Counted from the first letter of the stretch, positions 35,842-44,599 are shown. The stretch is DNA of 64,000 nucleotides from Salinimicrobium gaetbulicola (GCF_042676025.1 NZ_JBHTJP010000032.1:620001-684000), one strand, 5' to 3'. The notes: generated by a model from the sequence alone, not told the origin. Numbers and translations: made by a program.

Positions 35842-35916
35842 ATGCCTGGAATCATAGATATTAGTAAGACCATCTACCCTGGTATGCCGGTTTACAAGAG
35901 CCTGCCAAATTACTGA
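35842..35916 (+). pseudogene. Relic of a cyclase-family (kynurenine formamidase-like) gene
   Basis: A 24-codon frame beginning at an ATG reads MPGIIDISKTIYPGMPVYKS and stops soon after. This is the start of the cyclase/kynurenine formamidase family (PF04199), where IDIS, PGMPVY are conserved. The remaining roughly 180 codons are missing. It appears to be a truncated gene remnant; it could also be chance over such a short length. Confidence 0.45.
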
Positions 35917-36210
35917 ATTATACGATCGGCTTTTTTTTAGAAGGATTAAAACCTACTTAAAAGGGGTTAATTACCTGAAAATTCATCCCGGTATTCTGAA
36001 CAGAATCGTTGTGCTGTACAGGAATTTCTTCAGATCGAATGTTACTATCAATAGACAAGTCAGGTTGGGCGAAAAAGAGAATAAAGAAAAGTGCAATGGG
36101 TAAAAAGCCGAGTAATCTTGATTGAAGTTCCATAGTTGGTCCCATATTTAGAAGATTGATTCTCTTAATAGACGCCTGGAAACCAATTATGTTACAAGCT
36201 GTTTCCGAAA
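35917..36210. other. Intergenic region, possibly a small membrane peptide
   Basis: Between the cyclase relic and the amt terminator there is no firm gene. A minus-strand frame at 35957-36145 would encode 62 residues (58 from the second ATG) with one hydrophobic segment (FLPIALFFILFF). It lacks a known family, and coding support is weak. Confidence 0.25.
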
Positions 36211-36235
36211 AAAAGAGGCTGATACAGCCTCTTTT
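36211..36235 (-). terminator. Terminator of glnK-amtB
   Basis: A perfect 10-bp stem (AAAAGAGGCT / AGCCTCTTTT) about 22 bp past the ammonium transporter stop; on the minus strand it ends in a T run. Confidence 0.8.
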
Positions 36236-36256
36236 AAAATGGCAAATAACGATCTA

Positions 36257-37489
36257 TTATGACTCAGAATAGGTGATATGAGTATAAGCGGAGGAGCCGT
36301 GTTCATGAGCATCCAGTCCCTCCTTCTCTACCTGTTCACTCACTCTTAGTTCTCCTGCCTGTTTTATAACATGAAAAATTCCGTAAGAGGTTAGAACAGA
36401 GAATAAACCTACTGCAGTAATCCCGGTAAGCTGAACCCCCAATTGGGCCCACCCGGCCATAGATCCAAAGAGTCCAACTGCCAGGGTACCCCAGATCCCG
36501 CAGGTAAGGTGAACTGACACCGCTCCTACCGGGTCATCCAGTTGCCACTTTTCGAGTAGAGCAACTGATAGCACTATGAGAATTCCCGAAACAGAGCCTA
36601 TCAAAAAAGCATCCCAAATCCCCATAATATCGGCAGCTGCGGTAATTCCAACTAATCCTCCTAAAATTCCGTTCAATACCATGGAAAGATCGTTCGCTTT
36701 GTATTTAAGTCGGGTAAAGATAAAGGCACTCAGACCTCCCGCCGCGGCAGAGATACATGTGGTAACCAGAACCAGGGAGGTCTTCCCGGGATCTGCAGAC
36801 AGGACCGAGCCTCCGTTGAACCCAAACCAGCCAAACCATAATAAGAAAGCGCCCACCGTTGACAATGGGATACTATGCCCCGGAATTACATGACTTACTT
36901 TATCACTGAATTTTCCAATTCTCGGGCCCAGTAAATATATTCCTACCAGAGCGGCCCAGCCTCCTACTGAATGTACCAAAGTAGAACCTGCGAAATCATA
37001 GAAACCTATAACATCTAGAAAGCCTCCCCCCCATTTCCACATTCCGGTGATGGGATATACAAGGCCCACATAAAGGATGGCGAAAGTGACGAAACCTGTG
37101 AGCTTTATTCTTTCTGCCACAGCCCCGGAAACTATGGTAGCCGCCGTTGCGGCGAACATCGCCTGGAAAAGGAAATCGGTGTAAAAAGTATAATTGCCAT
37201 CCGCATAAGCAGCGGTAAGACCATTATCAGGTAGTAATAATCCGAAACCCGAAAACCCGAAAAATGATCCGGCGAACGCTGCGCCCGGGTACATCAAATT
37301 AAATCCAATTAGGGTATACGTTAAAAGACCAATAATAATGACCATTACATTCTTGAAAAGTATGTTCACGGTGTTCTTTGATCTGGTTAGCCCGATCTCC
37401 AGTAGGGAAAACCCCAGGTGCATGATAAAGACAAGGGCGATGCACAGCATCATCCACACATTGTTGATGGTAAAAGTGATTTCTTCCAT
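36257..37489 (-). CDS. amtB: Ammonium transporter
   Basis: A 410-residue Amt/Mep/Rh channel with eleven predicted membrane segments. The pore and family signatures are present: DFAGSTLVHSVGGWAALVG with the first twin histidine, and SVHLTCGIWGTLAVG with the second. It brings ammonium into the cell when nitrogen is scarce. It lies 2 bp behind the P-II gene; in this arrangement the P-II trimer usually plugs the channel when nitrogen is plentiful. Confidence 0.95.
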   Translation of the reverse strand: MEEITFTINNVWMMLCIALVFIMHLGFSLLEIGLTRSKNTVNILFKNVMVIIIGLLTYTLIGFNLMYPGAAFAGSFFGFSGFGLLLPDNGLTAAYADGNYTFYTDFLFQAMFAATAATIVSGAVAERIKLTGFVTFAILYVGLVYPITGMWKWGGGFLDVIGFYDFAGSTLVHSVGGWAALVGIYLLGPRIGKFSDKVSHVIPGHSIPLSTVGAFLLWFGWFGFNGGSVLSADPGKTSLVLVTTCISAAAGGLSAFIFTRLKYKANDLSMVLNGILGGLVGITAAADIMGIWDAFLIGSVSGILIVLSVALLEKWQLDDPVGAVSVHLTCGIWGTLAVGLFGSMAGWAQLGVQLTGITAVGLFSVLTSYGIFHVIKQAGELRVSEQVEKEGLDAHEHGSSAYTHITYSES

Positions 37490-37491
37490 AA

Positions 37492-37830
37492 TTACAGCAG
37501 CGATTTAATTCCCGATTCCTTTGTGCGTATCCTGTACGCCTCATCAATAGTTGAAATGAATAATTTCCCGTCCCCTATCTTACCCGTGTAAGCAGCACTA
37601 AGCAAAACCTCCACTGTTAGATCCAGGTTATCTTCCTGTACCACCAAGGAAAGCATGCGACGGGGAATATCGGCCGTATTATAGGCTACCCCCCTGTAAA
37701 CATGTCCCAGAGTCTCATTTCCGACCCCGGTAACATCCCAGTAAGTAAAAAATAGCACCCCTATTTCCTGAAGGGCCCGTTTTACTTCGGAAAATTTTTC
37801 GGTCCTGATAATCGCTTCTATTTTTTTCAT
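37492..37830 (-). CDS. glnK: P-II nitrogen regulator (GlnK type)
   Basis: A 112-residue P-II signal protein that senses 2-oxoglutarate and ATP/ADP and controls the ammonium channel encoded just behind it. The C-terminal signature TGKIGDGKLF is intact. The T-loop is unusual: residues VTGVGNETLGHVYRGVAY with Tyr50 at about the position of the uridylylated Tyr51 of enteric P-II, then NTADIPRRM in place of the usual MVDFLPK. Whether it is uridylylated is open. Repeated sites upstream may be its operators. Confidence 0.93.
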   Translation of the reverse strand: MKKIEAIIRTEKFSEVKRALQEIGVLFFTYWDVTGVGNETLGHVYRGVAYNTADIPRRMLSLVVQEDNLDLTVEVLLSAAYTGKIGDGKLFISTIDEAYRIRTKESGIKSLL

Positions 37831-37869
37831 AATTCTGAATTTTCAGAAATAAAAGTATATAAAATTAAT

Positions 37870-37896
37870 TTACACCCCCTAAAAAAGAGGGGTTAA
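37870..37896. promoter_or_regulatory. Composite operator-like repeat, copy 1
   Basis: TTACACCCCCTA followed after nine bases by GGTTAA. Within it, ACCCCCT and AGGGGTTAA make an inverted repeat, so a dimeric regulator could bind. It starts 40 bp upstream of the glnK start codon. Confidence 0.55.
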
Positions 37897-37922
37897 AAAT
37901 TAATATTTACGACATTATTAAA

Positions 37923-37949
37923 TTACACCCCCTATTTTTAATAGGTTAA
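37923..37949. promoter_or_regulatory. Composite operator-like repeat, copy 2
   Basis: The same TTACACCCCCTA with GGTTAA at the identical nine-base spacing, 53 bp (about five helical turns) from copy 1 and in the same orientation. Confidence 0.55.
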
Positions 37950-38138
37950 TTTCTTTTGTTTAAAATATTGAGAAATGTACATCGGGACCTTTGGGGTCTT
38001 TAAAGGTGTTTACTAAAAACTTCCGCGAAGAGCTTCAGAAAAAACAGGACCAATTTGCCTGAATTTTAACGTTTGGTAACAAAGGTTACTGACTACAGCC
38101 CATTCTGAGGGTACTTTTGCTCCATCAAAAATTATAAA

Positions 38139-39467
38139 ATGAAGAAGAAAACAACTCTATTATTTATTCCGGTATTACTTTTCAGCTGGCTGCTTTCCGC
38201 ACAGGAAACGGTAAGCATCAGTAAACGTGAAGTAAAGCAACGAGTGCAGGAGAACAACAGCAGCCTTCAGATTTCTCAACAGGAGTTTCTGGCAGCCCGT
38301 GCGCAGTACCGGCAAACCAACGCTGTATTCTTGCCTAACATAAGTGTCTCTCATACCGGGATGACCACCAATAATCCATTAATGGCCTTCGGAAGCAAGC
38401 TCAACCAGGAGGTGATCTCGCAAAGCGATTTCGATCCTGCCCGCTTGAACGACCCTGACCGAACCGACAATTTTGCCACAAAGATCGAAGTGCAACAGCC
38501 TTTGATCAACCTGGACGGATTCTATCAGCGGTCAGCCGCCAAAAACAAGATGGAGGCGACACAATTAAAGCGTGAGCGCACCGGAGATCACATGCAGCTG
38601 GAAACAGAAAAAGCCTATATGCAATTGCAACTCGCGCATAAAGCGGTGGAGGTTCTTGAACAGGCCCTTGAAACTGCCCAGGCTAACCTGAAACTGGCGA
38701 ATGACAATTTTAAACAAGGTTATCTTCAAAGATCTGACTTGTTAGCTGTGGAAGTCCGCGTTACCGAGGTAAACAATCAACTTCAGTACGCTAAAAGTAA
38801 TGTGAAGAACGCCAGTGACTACCTCATGTTCCTAATGGGAGATTCCATAGACGTGGTTTTGATCCCTAAAGACTCCCTGCAGGTTCAAGTGGCCGCAGTG
38901 AATAAAGGTCAGCTACCAATGGAACGTGCAGATATACAGGCCATGCAACTGGCTTCCCAGGCACGCAAACAAATGTATAAGGCCGATAAAATGTCTTTTT
39001 TACCCCGTCTTAATGCCTTCGGAAGTTATGAGCTGTATGATGATGAACTTTTCCAGGGAGATGCTACCGGGTATATGGCAGGAGTCGCCTTGACATGGGA
39101 CATCTTTGACGGAAGTAAGCGCATTGGAAAGACCCAGCAATCAAAAGCAGAATTTAAACAAGCTCAACTCCAATATGAACAACACGTACATAAGAGTCAG
39201 CTGGAATTGAACCAGGCTAAACGTGCCTTACAGGATGCGGAAAATAAGTTGAAGCTTACCCGTCTGGCAATGGAACAGTCAGAAGAAGCCCTAAGAATAA
39301 GAAACAACAGGTACGAACAGGGACTTGAAAAGACCACCGACCTGTTAATGGCCGAGACGCAATTTTCAGAGAAGAGACTGGAATATTACCAGACCGTATA
39401 TGAATACAATTACGCTTTGGAATATCTGAAGTTCCTTACCCAGAACCAAAGCACTACTGAGCAATAA
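38139..39467 (+). CDS. TolC family outer-membrane efflux protein
   Basis: A 442-residue outer-membrane channel of a tripartite pump. A signal peptide (1-21) is followed by two OEP repeats rich in long coiled coils (EQALETAQANLKLANDNFKQGY and LKLTRLAMEQSEEALRIRNNRYEQG). It would dock with the adaptor and the RND pump encoded directly downstream. The substrate of the pump is not evident. Confidence 0.92.
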   Translation: MKKKTTLLFIPVLLFSWLLSAQETVSISKREVKQRVQENNSSLQISQQEFLAARAQYRQTNAVFLPNISVSHTGMTTNNPLMAFGSKLNQEVISQSDFDPARLNDPDRTDNFATKIEVQQPLINLDGFYQRSAAKNKMEATQLKRERTGDHMQLETEKAYMQLQLAHKAVEVLEQALETAQANLKLANDNFKQGYLQRSDLLAVEVRVTEVNNQLQYAKSNVKNASDYLMFLMGDSIDVVLIPKDSLQVQVAAVNKGQLPMERADIQAMQLASQARKQMYKADKMSFLPRLNAFGSYELYDDELFQGDATGYMAGVALTWDIFDGSKRIGKTQQSKAEFKQAQLQYEQHVHKSQLELNQAKRALQDAENKLKLTRLAMEQSEEALRIRNNRYEQGLEKTTDLLMAETQFSEKRLEYYQTVYEYNYALEYLKFLTQNQSTTEQ

Positions 39468-39496
39468 GATAGATAAAAATCACCAAACTATAGAAA

Positions 39497-40579
39497 ATGA
39501 AAAGAACAATATACACTTTAGCAATAGCCGGGTTAATCCTTTTTACGACCGCTTGTGGTAATGATGATAAAAAGCAGGTGGCTGACAAAGGACCGGCGGT
39601 AGAAGTGCAGGTAGAAACACCAGCGGCGGCTGGAGAGCGTTTTTTGACCGCCAGCGGAAAGATCGATGCCGTGAACAGCGCTAACCTCAGCACCCGTATG
39701 ATGGGTTTCATTGAGGACATTCATGTGAATGTAGGCGATAAAGTGAACAAAGGCCGGTTATTGATCTCTATCAACAACACCGACCTGCAGGCCAAACGCG
39801 CCCAGGTAAATGCGGGGATAACCGAAGCTGAAGCCGCTTACAACAATGCCAAAAAAGACTATGAACGTTTTAAGGCACTTTACGAGGAACAATCTGCTTC
39901 CCAAAAGGAAATGGATGACCAAACGGCCCGTTTTGAAATGGCTAAAGCCAGGCTTGAAGCCGCTAAGCAGATGAAGAACGAAGTGAACTCACAGTTTGCA
40001 TATGTGAACATCAGAGCTCCTTTTAGCGGAGTGATCACCAATAAGTTCGCTGAAGAAGGCACTATGGCCAATCCCGGCCAACCCTTATTAGCGATTGAAG
40101 CCCCAGGTAAATTTGAAGTTATGGCCCGTGTACCAGAATCTGAGATCTCAAGGATCAAAACCGGAACGAAGGTAGACGTGATCATCAAATCTATTGATAA
40201 AACTGTGGAAGGAACCGTGACCGAGGTTAGTACATCTGCCAGAAATACAGGTGGACAATACATGGTAAAAGTTGCTCTGGAAGATACTGAAGCTGAAGTG
40301 CTTTCCGGAATGTACGCTACCGTTAGATTCCCGATCGAAAAGAAAGAAACCACTACCAAAGCTGTCATGATCCCAAAAGAGGCGATCATCACCCGCGGTG
40401 ACCTGAAAGGAGTTTATACTGTGAGCGCCCAGAATACCGCTATGCTACGATGGCTGCGTTTAGGAAGAACTTACGGAGACCGTGTGGAAGTTCTTAGCGG
40501 ACTTTCTCCTGAAGAAGCTTACATAGTTTCTGCGGAAGGTAAATTATTCAACGGGGCAAAAGTGACTGTAAAAGAGTAA
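39497..40579 (+). CDS. RND efflux periplasmic adaptor (membrane fusion) lipoprotein
   Basis: A 360-residue adaptor protein attached as a lipoprotein (Cys20 after LFTTA). It has a biotinyl-lipoyl-like half (MMGFIEDIHVNVGDKVNKGRLL), a coiled-coil hairpin (about 105-160), the second lipoyl half (YVNIRAPFSGVITNKFAEEG) and beta-barrel and membrane-proximal domains. It bridges TolC and the RND pump. It follows the TolC gene by 29 bp; an unusual structured element lies between it and the pump gene. Confidence 0.92.
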   Translation: MKRTIYTLAIAGLILFTTACGNDDKKQVADKGPAVEVQVETPAAAGERFLTASGKIDAVNSANLSTRMMGFIEDIHVNVGDKVNKGRLLISINNTDLQAKRAQVNAGITEAEAAYNNAKKDYERFKALYEEQSASQKEMDDQTARFEMAKARLEAAKQMKNEVNSQFAYVNIRAPFSGVITNKFAEEGTMANPGQPLLAIEAPGKFEVMARVPESEISRIKTGTKVDVIIKSIDKTVEGTVTEVSTSARNTGGQYMVKVALEDTEAEVLSGMYATVRFPIEKKETTTKAVMIPKEAIITRGDLKGVYTVSAQNTAMLRWLRLGRTYGDRVEVLSGLSPEEAYIVSAEGKLFNGAKVTVKE

Positions 40580-40592
40580 TACCTTTTTCACA

Positions 40593-40711
40593 GCGCGTGA
40601 GCCTGCCTGCCGGTAGGCAGGGGATAGAGGCAGCTACCCCGCCTGACTATTCGGGCAGGCGTGTAGCGCCGAAAGCCCGGCCGAAGCTCTGAAGGAGCGA
40701 AGGACACGCCC
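40593..40711 (+). ncRNA. Structured GC-rich intergenic element, possible ncRNA
   Basis: About 119 bp within the efflux operon, far GC-richer than nearby spacers. It folds on paper as a closed multibranch structure: outer stem GCGTG (40595-40599) with CACGC (40705-40709); hairpin CCTGCC/GGCAGG (40602-40621); a long hairpin GGC-GCTAC-CGCCTG with CAGGCG-GTAGC-GCC (40629-40670); and a small GCTC/GAGC hairpin (40685-40698). It resembles repeated intergenic elements of Flavobacteriaceae. It could be a mobile-repeat relic, an mRNA processing element or an independent RNA; strand is assumed from the operon. Confidence 0.5.
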
Positions 40712-40752
40712 AAAGAAAAAAGGTACAAACAACAACTATAAGAATTCAACAT

Positions 40753-43700
40753 ATGAAAGAAGGATTAGCAGGTAAGATCGCCAAAGGCTTTATAGGGTCT
40801 AAATTGACGGTGCTGCTCATGATCGTGTTCATGATCATTGGGGTGTACAGTTCATTTTTGATCCCTCGCGAAGAAGAGCCGCAAATTGACGTCCCCATGG
40901 CCGATATCTTTATTGGATATCCCGGGGCCAGTCCCAGCGAAGTAGAATCGCGCATTATAAAACCCATGGAAAAAATGGTTTCCAACATCAAAGGTGTGGA
41001 GTACGTCTACTCTAACTCGATGGAGGAACAGGGAATGCTCATCGTGCAGTTTTACGTGGGCGAGGATATAGAACGCTCCTATGTGAAGCTTTACAACGAG
41101 CTGATGAAACATATGGACCAAATGCCGCCCAACGTGACCCAGCCACTGGTGAAGACAAGGGCCATTGACGATGTTCCGGTTCTGGGACTTACACTTTGGA
41201 GCGAGAATTATGACGATTACCAGTTGCGCCAAATGGCCAACGAACTAAGGCATGAGATCGAGAAGGTAGAGGATGTTTCTATCGTAAATAATATTGGTGG
41301 GCGTAACCGACAGTTAAGAATCGTACTTGATAAAGATAAAATGGCTGCCAGCGGTGTGGACCTGCTGGGTGTTGCTGAAAAGATCAAAGCCAATAACCAA
41401 CAGCTCTCTTCGGGAAGTTTTGATCGCAATGATTCTGAAATCCTGGTAAGCACAGGAAGTTTTCTGGAATCTGCGCAAGATGTGGAAAACCTCATCGTTG
41501 GGGTTCAGGACAACCAGCCGATTTACCTTAAACAGATAGCAACTGTAAACGACGGTCCGGAAATTCCTAAAGAATATGTGTCTTTTGGATACGGCCAGGC
41601 GGTAGCTGCTTCGGAAACTTATCCGGCAGAATATCCTGCTGTAACCTTGTCTGTTGCAAAACGTAAAGGTGCCGATGCGATGAAGATCGCCGATGTGATC
41701 CTTGAGAAAGTAGATCACCTGAAGCAAAACCTTATTCCTGAAGATGTGCATGTTGAAGTAACCCGAAACTACGGGGAAACGGCATCTCACAAGGTAGGGG
41801 AACTTTTAATGCACCTTATTGGAGCTATTATCGCTGTAACCCTGGTGGTAATGCTGGCAATGGGCTGGCGTGGCGGACTGGTAGTTTTTCTATCGGTACC
41901 TATCACCTTTGCCCTCACTCTACTGAGTTATTACATGCTTGATTACACCCTTAACCGAATTACTCTTTTCGCACTGGTATTCGTAACGGGAATCGTGGTA
42001 GATGACTCGATCATCATTGCCGAGAACATGCACAGGCACTTTAAAATGAAACGCCTGCCCTTCAAACAGGCCGCGTTATATGCCATTAATGAGGTAGGAA
42101 ACCCTACCATACTGGCAACATTTACCGTGATCGCGTCTGTATTACCTATGGCATTCGTTAGCGGATTGATGGGACCATATATGAGCCCAATGCCGATCGG
42201 GGCTTCGATCGCGATGATATTATCATTGTTCGTAGCGCTCACGATCACCCCTTATTTAGGATATATCTTCCTGCGTGAAAAAGAGAAAAAAGGTAAACCT
42301 GTAAAGAAAGAAAAAACTCTTGAGGAAAGTATGATCTACCGCATCTATAAGCGCTTTGAAGAGCCGCTTATTGAAAACGGAAAGATCAGGTGGACATTCC
42401 TTGGTATTACTACGTTATTGTTATTAGGGTCTGTAGCCATGTTCTTCACGAAGGACGTAGCCGTAAAAATGCTGCCGTTTGACAACAAGAACGAGTTCCA
42501 GGTGGTGATAGATATGCCCGAAGGAACTACCTTGGAAAGAACCGCCGTAGTGACAAAAGAGATCGGGCAATACCTTTCTCAAAGTCCGGAAGTGGTGAAT
42601 TACCAGAATTATATTGGTACCTCTGCCCCTATTACCTTTAACGGATTGGTGCGTCACTATGACCTGCGCGGAGCCAGTAACACGGCCGATATCCAGGTAA
42701 ATCTAAGGGCCAAGGGAGAACGTAGTCTTCAGAGTCACGACATTGCAAAGATGCTAAGGCCGGATATTCAGAAGATCGCAGCTAAATATGGCGCCAATGT
42801 GAAACTGGTGGAAGTTCCGCCGGGACCTCCTGTATTGTCAACCATAGTCGCCGAAATTTACGGACCTGATTATGAAAAGCAGATCGCGCTTGCCGACAGT
42901 GTTAAAACTATACTTCAAAACACTGATGATGTCGTAGATATCGACTGGATGGTAGAAGCCGATCAGAAAGAATTCGAATTCGAGATCGATAAGGAAAAAG
43001 CCATGCTTCAAGGCATCGCACCTCAGCAGATCGTTTATACGCTGAATTCAGCACTTGGAGAAAGAGCGATCACACAATTATATGATGAGGACGCGACCCA
43101 AAGAGTAGGAATCGTATTAGCCCTTGATGAGGAGGAAAAATCTTCGGTTCAGGATATCATGCAGATTCAGATAACTTCCCAGAATGGGCAAATGATCCCG
43201 GTTGGTGATCTTGTAGAACCTAAGGAAGTGATTCGTGAGAAAAGCATTTACAGAAAGAACCAAAAACGAGTGGTTTATGTGCTTGCCGACATGGCCGGGG
43301 AACTGGAAAGTCCGGTTTATGCGATCCTTGGGATGGAAGAAAAACTGAAAGAGATCGACCTGCCTGCAGGTTACGAGATCCAGGAGCTGTATATGGAGCA
43401 GCCACAGTATGAAGATGACTATACCGTAAAATGGGATGGAGAGTGGCAGATCACCCTGGAAGTGTTCCGTGACCTTGGAATAGCATTTTTGGGTGTAATT
43501 GTTATTATTTACATTTTGATAGTTGGATGGTTCCAGAACTTTAAAGCACCTATAGTGATGATGGTGGCAATACCGCTATCCTTAGTGGGTATTGTATTAG
43601 GGCACTGGATGCTTGGAGCGTTCTTTACCGCGACTTCTTTTATCGGGATGATCGCCCTGGCGGGGATCATGGTTAGGAACTCGGTCTTGCTCATTGACTT

Positions 43701-44001
43701 TATCAACCTGAGAGTGGAGGAAGGTATTCCGCTTAAACAGGCGGTGATCGAGGCAGGAGCCGTAAGGACCACCCCTATTCTGTTAACAGCGGGTACGGTA
43801 GTGATTGGAGCTTTTGTGATCCTGTTCGACCCTATTTTCCAGGGACTGGCGATCTCCTTAATGGGAGGAACCATAGTCTCTACCTTCCTTACCTTGTTAG
43901 TAGTTCCATTAGTGTACTACATGATTGAGAAAGGAAAACACCCTGAAGAAGGTAAGGCGGTTGTTCAGGAGAAAGAAGAGTACGTGGAGGAAAGCAAATA
44001 A
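40753..44001 (+). CDS. RND efflux pump permease
   Basis: A 1082-residue inner-membrane proton-driven pump with the usual twelve membrane helices and two large periplasmic loops. The TM4 proton-relay pair Asp417-Asp418 (GIVVDDSIIIAEN) is intact, and the second-half equivalent reads IALAGIMVRNSVLLIDF. It is closest in look to AcrB-like/HAE pumps in which the first loop begins IPREEEPQIDVP, a Bacteroidota and proteobacterial subgroup. It is encoded with the adaptor and TolC genes. The exported compound is unknown. Confidence 0.93.
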   Translation: MKEGLAGKIAKGFIGSKLTVLLMIVFMIIGVYSSFLIPREEEPQIDVPMADIFIGYPGASPSEVESRIIKPMEKMVSNIKGVEYVYSNSMEEQGMLIVQFYVGEDIERSYVKLYNELMKHMDQMPPNVTQPLVKTRAIDDVPVLGLTLWSENYDDYQLRQMANELRHEIEKVEDVSIVNNIGGRNRQLRIVLDKDKMAASGVDLLGVAEKIKANNQQLSSGSFDRNDSEILVSTGSFLESAQDVENLIVGVQDNQPIYLKQIATVNDGPEIPKEYVSFGYGQAVAASETYPAEYPAVTLSVAKRKGADAMKIADVILEKVDHLKQNLIPEDVHVEVTRNYGETASHKVGELLMHLIGAIIAVTLVVMLAMGWRGGLVVFLSVPITFALTLLSYYMLDYTLNRITLFALVFVTGIVVDDSIIIAENMHRHFKMKRLPFKQAALYAINEVGNPTILATFTVIASVLPMAFVSGLMGPYMSPMPIGASIAMILSLFVALTITPYLGYIFLREKEKKGKPVKKEKTLEESMIYRIYKRFEEPLIENGKIRWTFLGITTLLLLGSVAMFFTKDVAVKMLPFDNKNEFQVVIDMPEGTTLERTAVVTKEIGQYLSQSPEVVNYQNYIGTSAPITFNGLVRHYDLRGASNTADIQVNLRAKGERSLQSHDIAKMLRPDIQKIAAKYGANVKLVEVPPGPPVLSTIVAEIYGPDYEKQIALADSVKTILQNTDDVVDIDWMVEADQKEFEFEIDKEKAMLQGIAPQQIVYTLNSALGERAITQLYDEDATQRVGIVLALDEEEKSSVQDIMQIQITSQNGQMIPVGDLVEPKEVIREKSIYRKNQKRVVYVLADMAGELESPVYAILGMEEKLKEIDLPAGYEIQELYMEQPQYEDDYTVKWDGEWQITLEVFRDLGIAFLGVIVIIYILIVGWFQNFKAPIVMMVAIPLSLVGIVLGHWMLGAFFTATSFIGMIALAGIMVRNSVLLIDFINLRVEEGIPLKQAVIEAGAVRTTPILLTAGTVVIGAFVILFDPIFQGLAISLMGGTIVSTFLTLLVVPLVYYMIEKGKHPEEGKAVVQEKEEYVEESK

Positions 44002-44011
44002 AAAATGATCT

Positions 44012-44041
44012 CATTTCCGTCATTTCAGGATGGCGGAGATG
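44012..44041 (+). other. Hairpin between pump and PII-like genes
   Basis: CATTTCCGTCAT and ATGGCGGAGATG form a 12-bp stem with two G-T pairs and a 6-base loop. No T tract follows, so it may protect or process the mRNA rather than terminate it. Confidence 0.35.
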
Positions 44042-44090
44042 GGTTCAAATTTAAAAGTAAAACTAAGTTTTGAATTATAAACCAGACATC

Positions 44091-44396
44091 ATGAAACTAC
44101 TCATCGTAACAACCGTTTCAGATTTCCAGAAGGAGGTCCTAAAACTCTTCAAAGAGGCAAATATTGAAGCCTTTAGTTCATCTGAGATCGACGGCTACAA
44201 GAATACCAATTCCCTGGTCGCCACCCAAAGCTGGTTCCCGGGTCATAAAGGTGGAAATGAATCTCTTATGTTCTTCTCATTTACCGATGAAGAAAAGATC
44301 GAGGAGATCTTCGGATATATAAAAGAATTCAACAAAAACCTTGAAACCAATAACCCGGTAAGGGCTATTGTGTTACCAATAGAACAATCTATATAA
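44091..44396 (+). CDS. Small PII-like domain protein
   Basis: A 101-residue cytoplasmic protein with the beta-alpha-beta plan of PII-like or CutA-like ferredoxin-fold proteins: LLIVTTVSDFQKEVLKLFKEA, then SLMFFSFTDEEKIEEIFGYIKEFN and the last strand VRAIVLPIE. An in-frame TTG at 44070 adds seven residues, but ATG 44091 is the better start. PII-like proteins often trimerise and regulate membrane transporters; here it follows an RND pump gene by 89 bp. The regulatory role is inferred. Confidence 0.78.
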   Translation: MKLLIVTTVSDFQKEVLKLFKEANIEAFSSSEIDGYKNTNSLVATQSWFPGHKGGNESLMFFSFTDEEKIEEIFGYIKEFNKNLETNNPVRAIVLPIEQSI

Positions 44397-44413
44397 CATT
44401 TAAAACAATAATT

Positions 44414-44599
44414 ATGCTTAACAGAGTCATACGCGGAATTGCAGGTACTTTCATACTTATTAGTCTGCTGCTTGCGATCTATGTAAATATAAACTGGCTG
44501 TGGTTCACAGCTTTTGTAGGATTCAATCTTTTACAATCTTCTATCACCAAATGGTGTTTAATGGAAGACATTCTGAAAAAACTGGGAGTAAGACCATAG
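44414..44599 (+). CDS. DUF2892 small membrane protein
   Basis: A 61-residue protein with two membrane helices and the DUF2892 pattern: NRVIRGIAGTFILI at the start and LWFTAFVGFNLLQSSITKWCLMEDILKKLG at the end. In other bacteria this module is often joined to rhodaneses or found near redox and transport genes. It lies 17 bp after the PII-like gene and ends the efflux operon before a strong terminator. Confidence 0.86.
   Translation: MLNRVIRGIAGTFILISLLLAIYVNINWLWFTAFVGFNLLQSSITKWCLMEDILKKLGVRP

Larger units (their letters stand above)
37831..38138. promoter_or_regulatory. Divergent control region of glnK-amtB and the RND efflux operon
   Basis: A 308-bp AT-rich spacer. It holds the two composite repeats listed separately, a minus-strand stretch TATATACTTTTA close to glnK that resembles TAnnTTTG, and a GTAAC/GTTAC inverted repeat at 38076-38089 about 50 bp before the TolC gene. 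Confidence 0.5.

Noticed and set aside
37980..38061. A frame ending FTKNFREELQKKQDQFA before the TolC gene, as a possible relic of a TetR-type regulator
   Set aside because: Too short and without family signature; the position alone is not enough.
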